Shown here: positions 5,280 through 5,614 of the stretch, piece by piece
Position numbering within the stretch: position 1 is the stretch's first letter
Layout of the letters: each line of letters opens with the position of its first letter
DNA from: Deltaproteobacteria bacterium RIFOXYD12_FULL_50_9
GTDB taxonomy: Bacteria > Desulfobacterota > Desulfobulbia > Desulfobulbales > CALZHT01
Reading direction: 5' to 3'
NCBI GenBank assembly: GCA_001799225.1
Contig: MGTA01000136.1
Span: 11,348 to 16,961 of the forward strand
Length of the DNA stretch: 5,614 bases
Notes under the pieces: generated by a model
What the model was told of the DNA's origin: nothing
Databases searched by the model: none
Seen by the model: only the letters and a program-made list of their open reading frames with translations
Made by a program: the position numbers and the translations under genes

Positions 5280-5614
5280 TTAAAATCCCGGCAGCTTAAA
5301 TTTCATGGTCACCTCGCCGGTTTGCGGATCAAGCTTGATCAGACGGCCATCATCACCCACGGCCGTAAGCTTTTGACCGGTCGCCATTTCTAAAAGCCCA
5401 CTGATAAAAGCCATGCCCTGATTAAGCACCATCTCCATCTTTTCCGGGGAGTTCCGGACACTGTATTCTTCCTTGACTGCCGGAAGAGGCTCGTCAGGTT
5501 CATCGGCTGATGGCTCATTATATCCAAAATTATCGGCGGGCGCCGGTTCTTCCCCGACAAAATCCGGCTGTTGTTCTTCGGCCAACACCGCAGGATTGAG
5601 AAAATGCGGCGTAT
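5280..5614 (-). CDS. C-terminal part of an unrecognised acidic protein, 5' end outside window
   Basis: The minus-strand frame is open to the right edge (TPHFLNPAV before the GTG at 5588), so no start can be assigned and the visible ~111 residues are the protein's end. The first part is rich in Glu, Asp and Pro (EEPAPADNF, ADEPDEPLP) and is probably a disordered linker. The last ~55 residues look folded: a likely helix in MEMVLNQGMAFISGLLEMATG, then GDDGRLIKLDPQTGEVTMKF as beta strands, ending KLPGF. I do not recognise the family. The layout (acidic linker plus short C-terminal domain) fits a protein-interaction tail. The stop codon at 5282-5280 abuts the repeats upstream of the ATPase gene on the same strand; the two genes are about 100 bp apart. 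Confidence 0.6.
   Translation of the reverse strand, partial: TPHFLNPAVLAEEQQPDFVGEEPAPADNFGYNEPSADEPDEPLPAVKEEYSVRNSPEKMEMVLNQGMAFISGLLEMATGQKLTAVGDDGRLIKLDPQTGEVTMKFKLPGF

Overview
The window (5,614 bp) comes from a bacterial chromosome with mixed base composition. A lipoprotein with an outer-membrane-type lipobox and a CHAT-type protein end point to a Gram-negative host. The style of the intergenic palindromes would fit a Desulfobulbaceae-like or other proteobacterial-type genome, but the taxonomic call is weak. No rRNA, tRNA, CRISPR array or transposase gene is visible.

Left part (1-930): the C-terminal end of a protein that looks like a CHAT (caspase-like) peptidase enters from the left edge. 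Its last codons run into a compact repeat element made of a 12-bp tandem repeat, a perfect 26-bp-stem palindrome and short outer GGGGGAC/GTCCCCC flanks. About 390 bp of AT-rich DNA without a convincing gene follows.

Middle (931-3834, all + strand): a small DUF2846-type lipoprotein, a long imperfect hairpin, then a tight two-gene operon. Its first gene encodes a zinc-dependent phospholipase C / S1-P1 nuclease-fold protein. Its second encodes a GH13 alpha-amylase close to the Pyrococcus-type (GH13_7) enzymes. The amylase ribosome binding site overlaps the stop codon of the phospholipase-like gene, so the two are probably translated together. Neither has a signal peptide, although both families are best known from secreted enzymes, and both keep their catalytic or metal-binding residues. 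This cytoplasmic lipase-like plus amylase pair is the most unusual biology in the window.

Right part (3835-5614, minus strand): a short convergent intergenic segment with an extended -10 box, then a stand-alone AAA ATPase with a DUF4143 / PD-(D/E)XK-like C-terminal domain. Its upstream region carries three CCGAG-centred direct repeats at an exact 22-bp period, overlapping a plausible promoter. The window ends with the C-terminal part of an unrecognised acidic protein on the minus strand.
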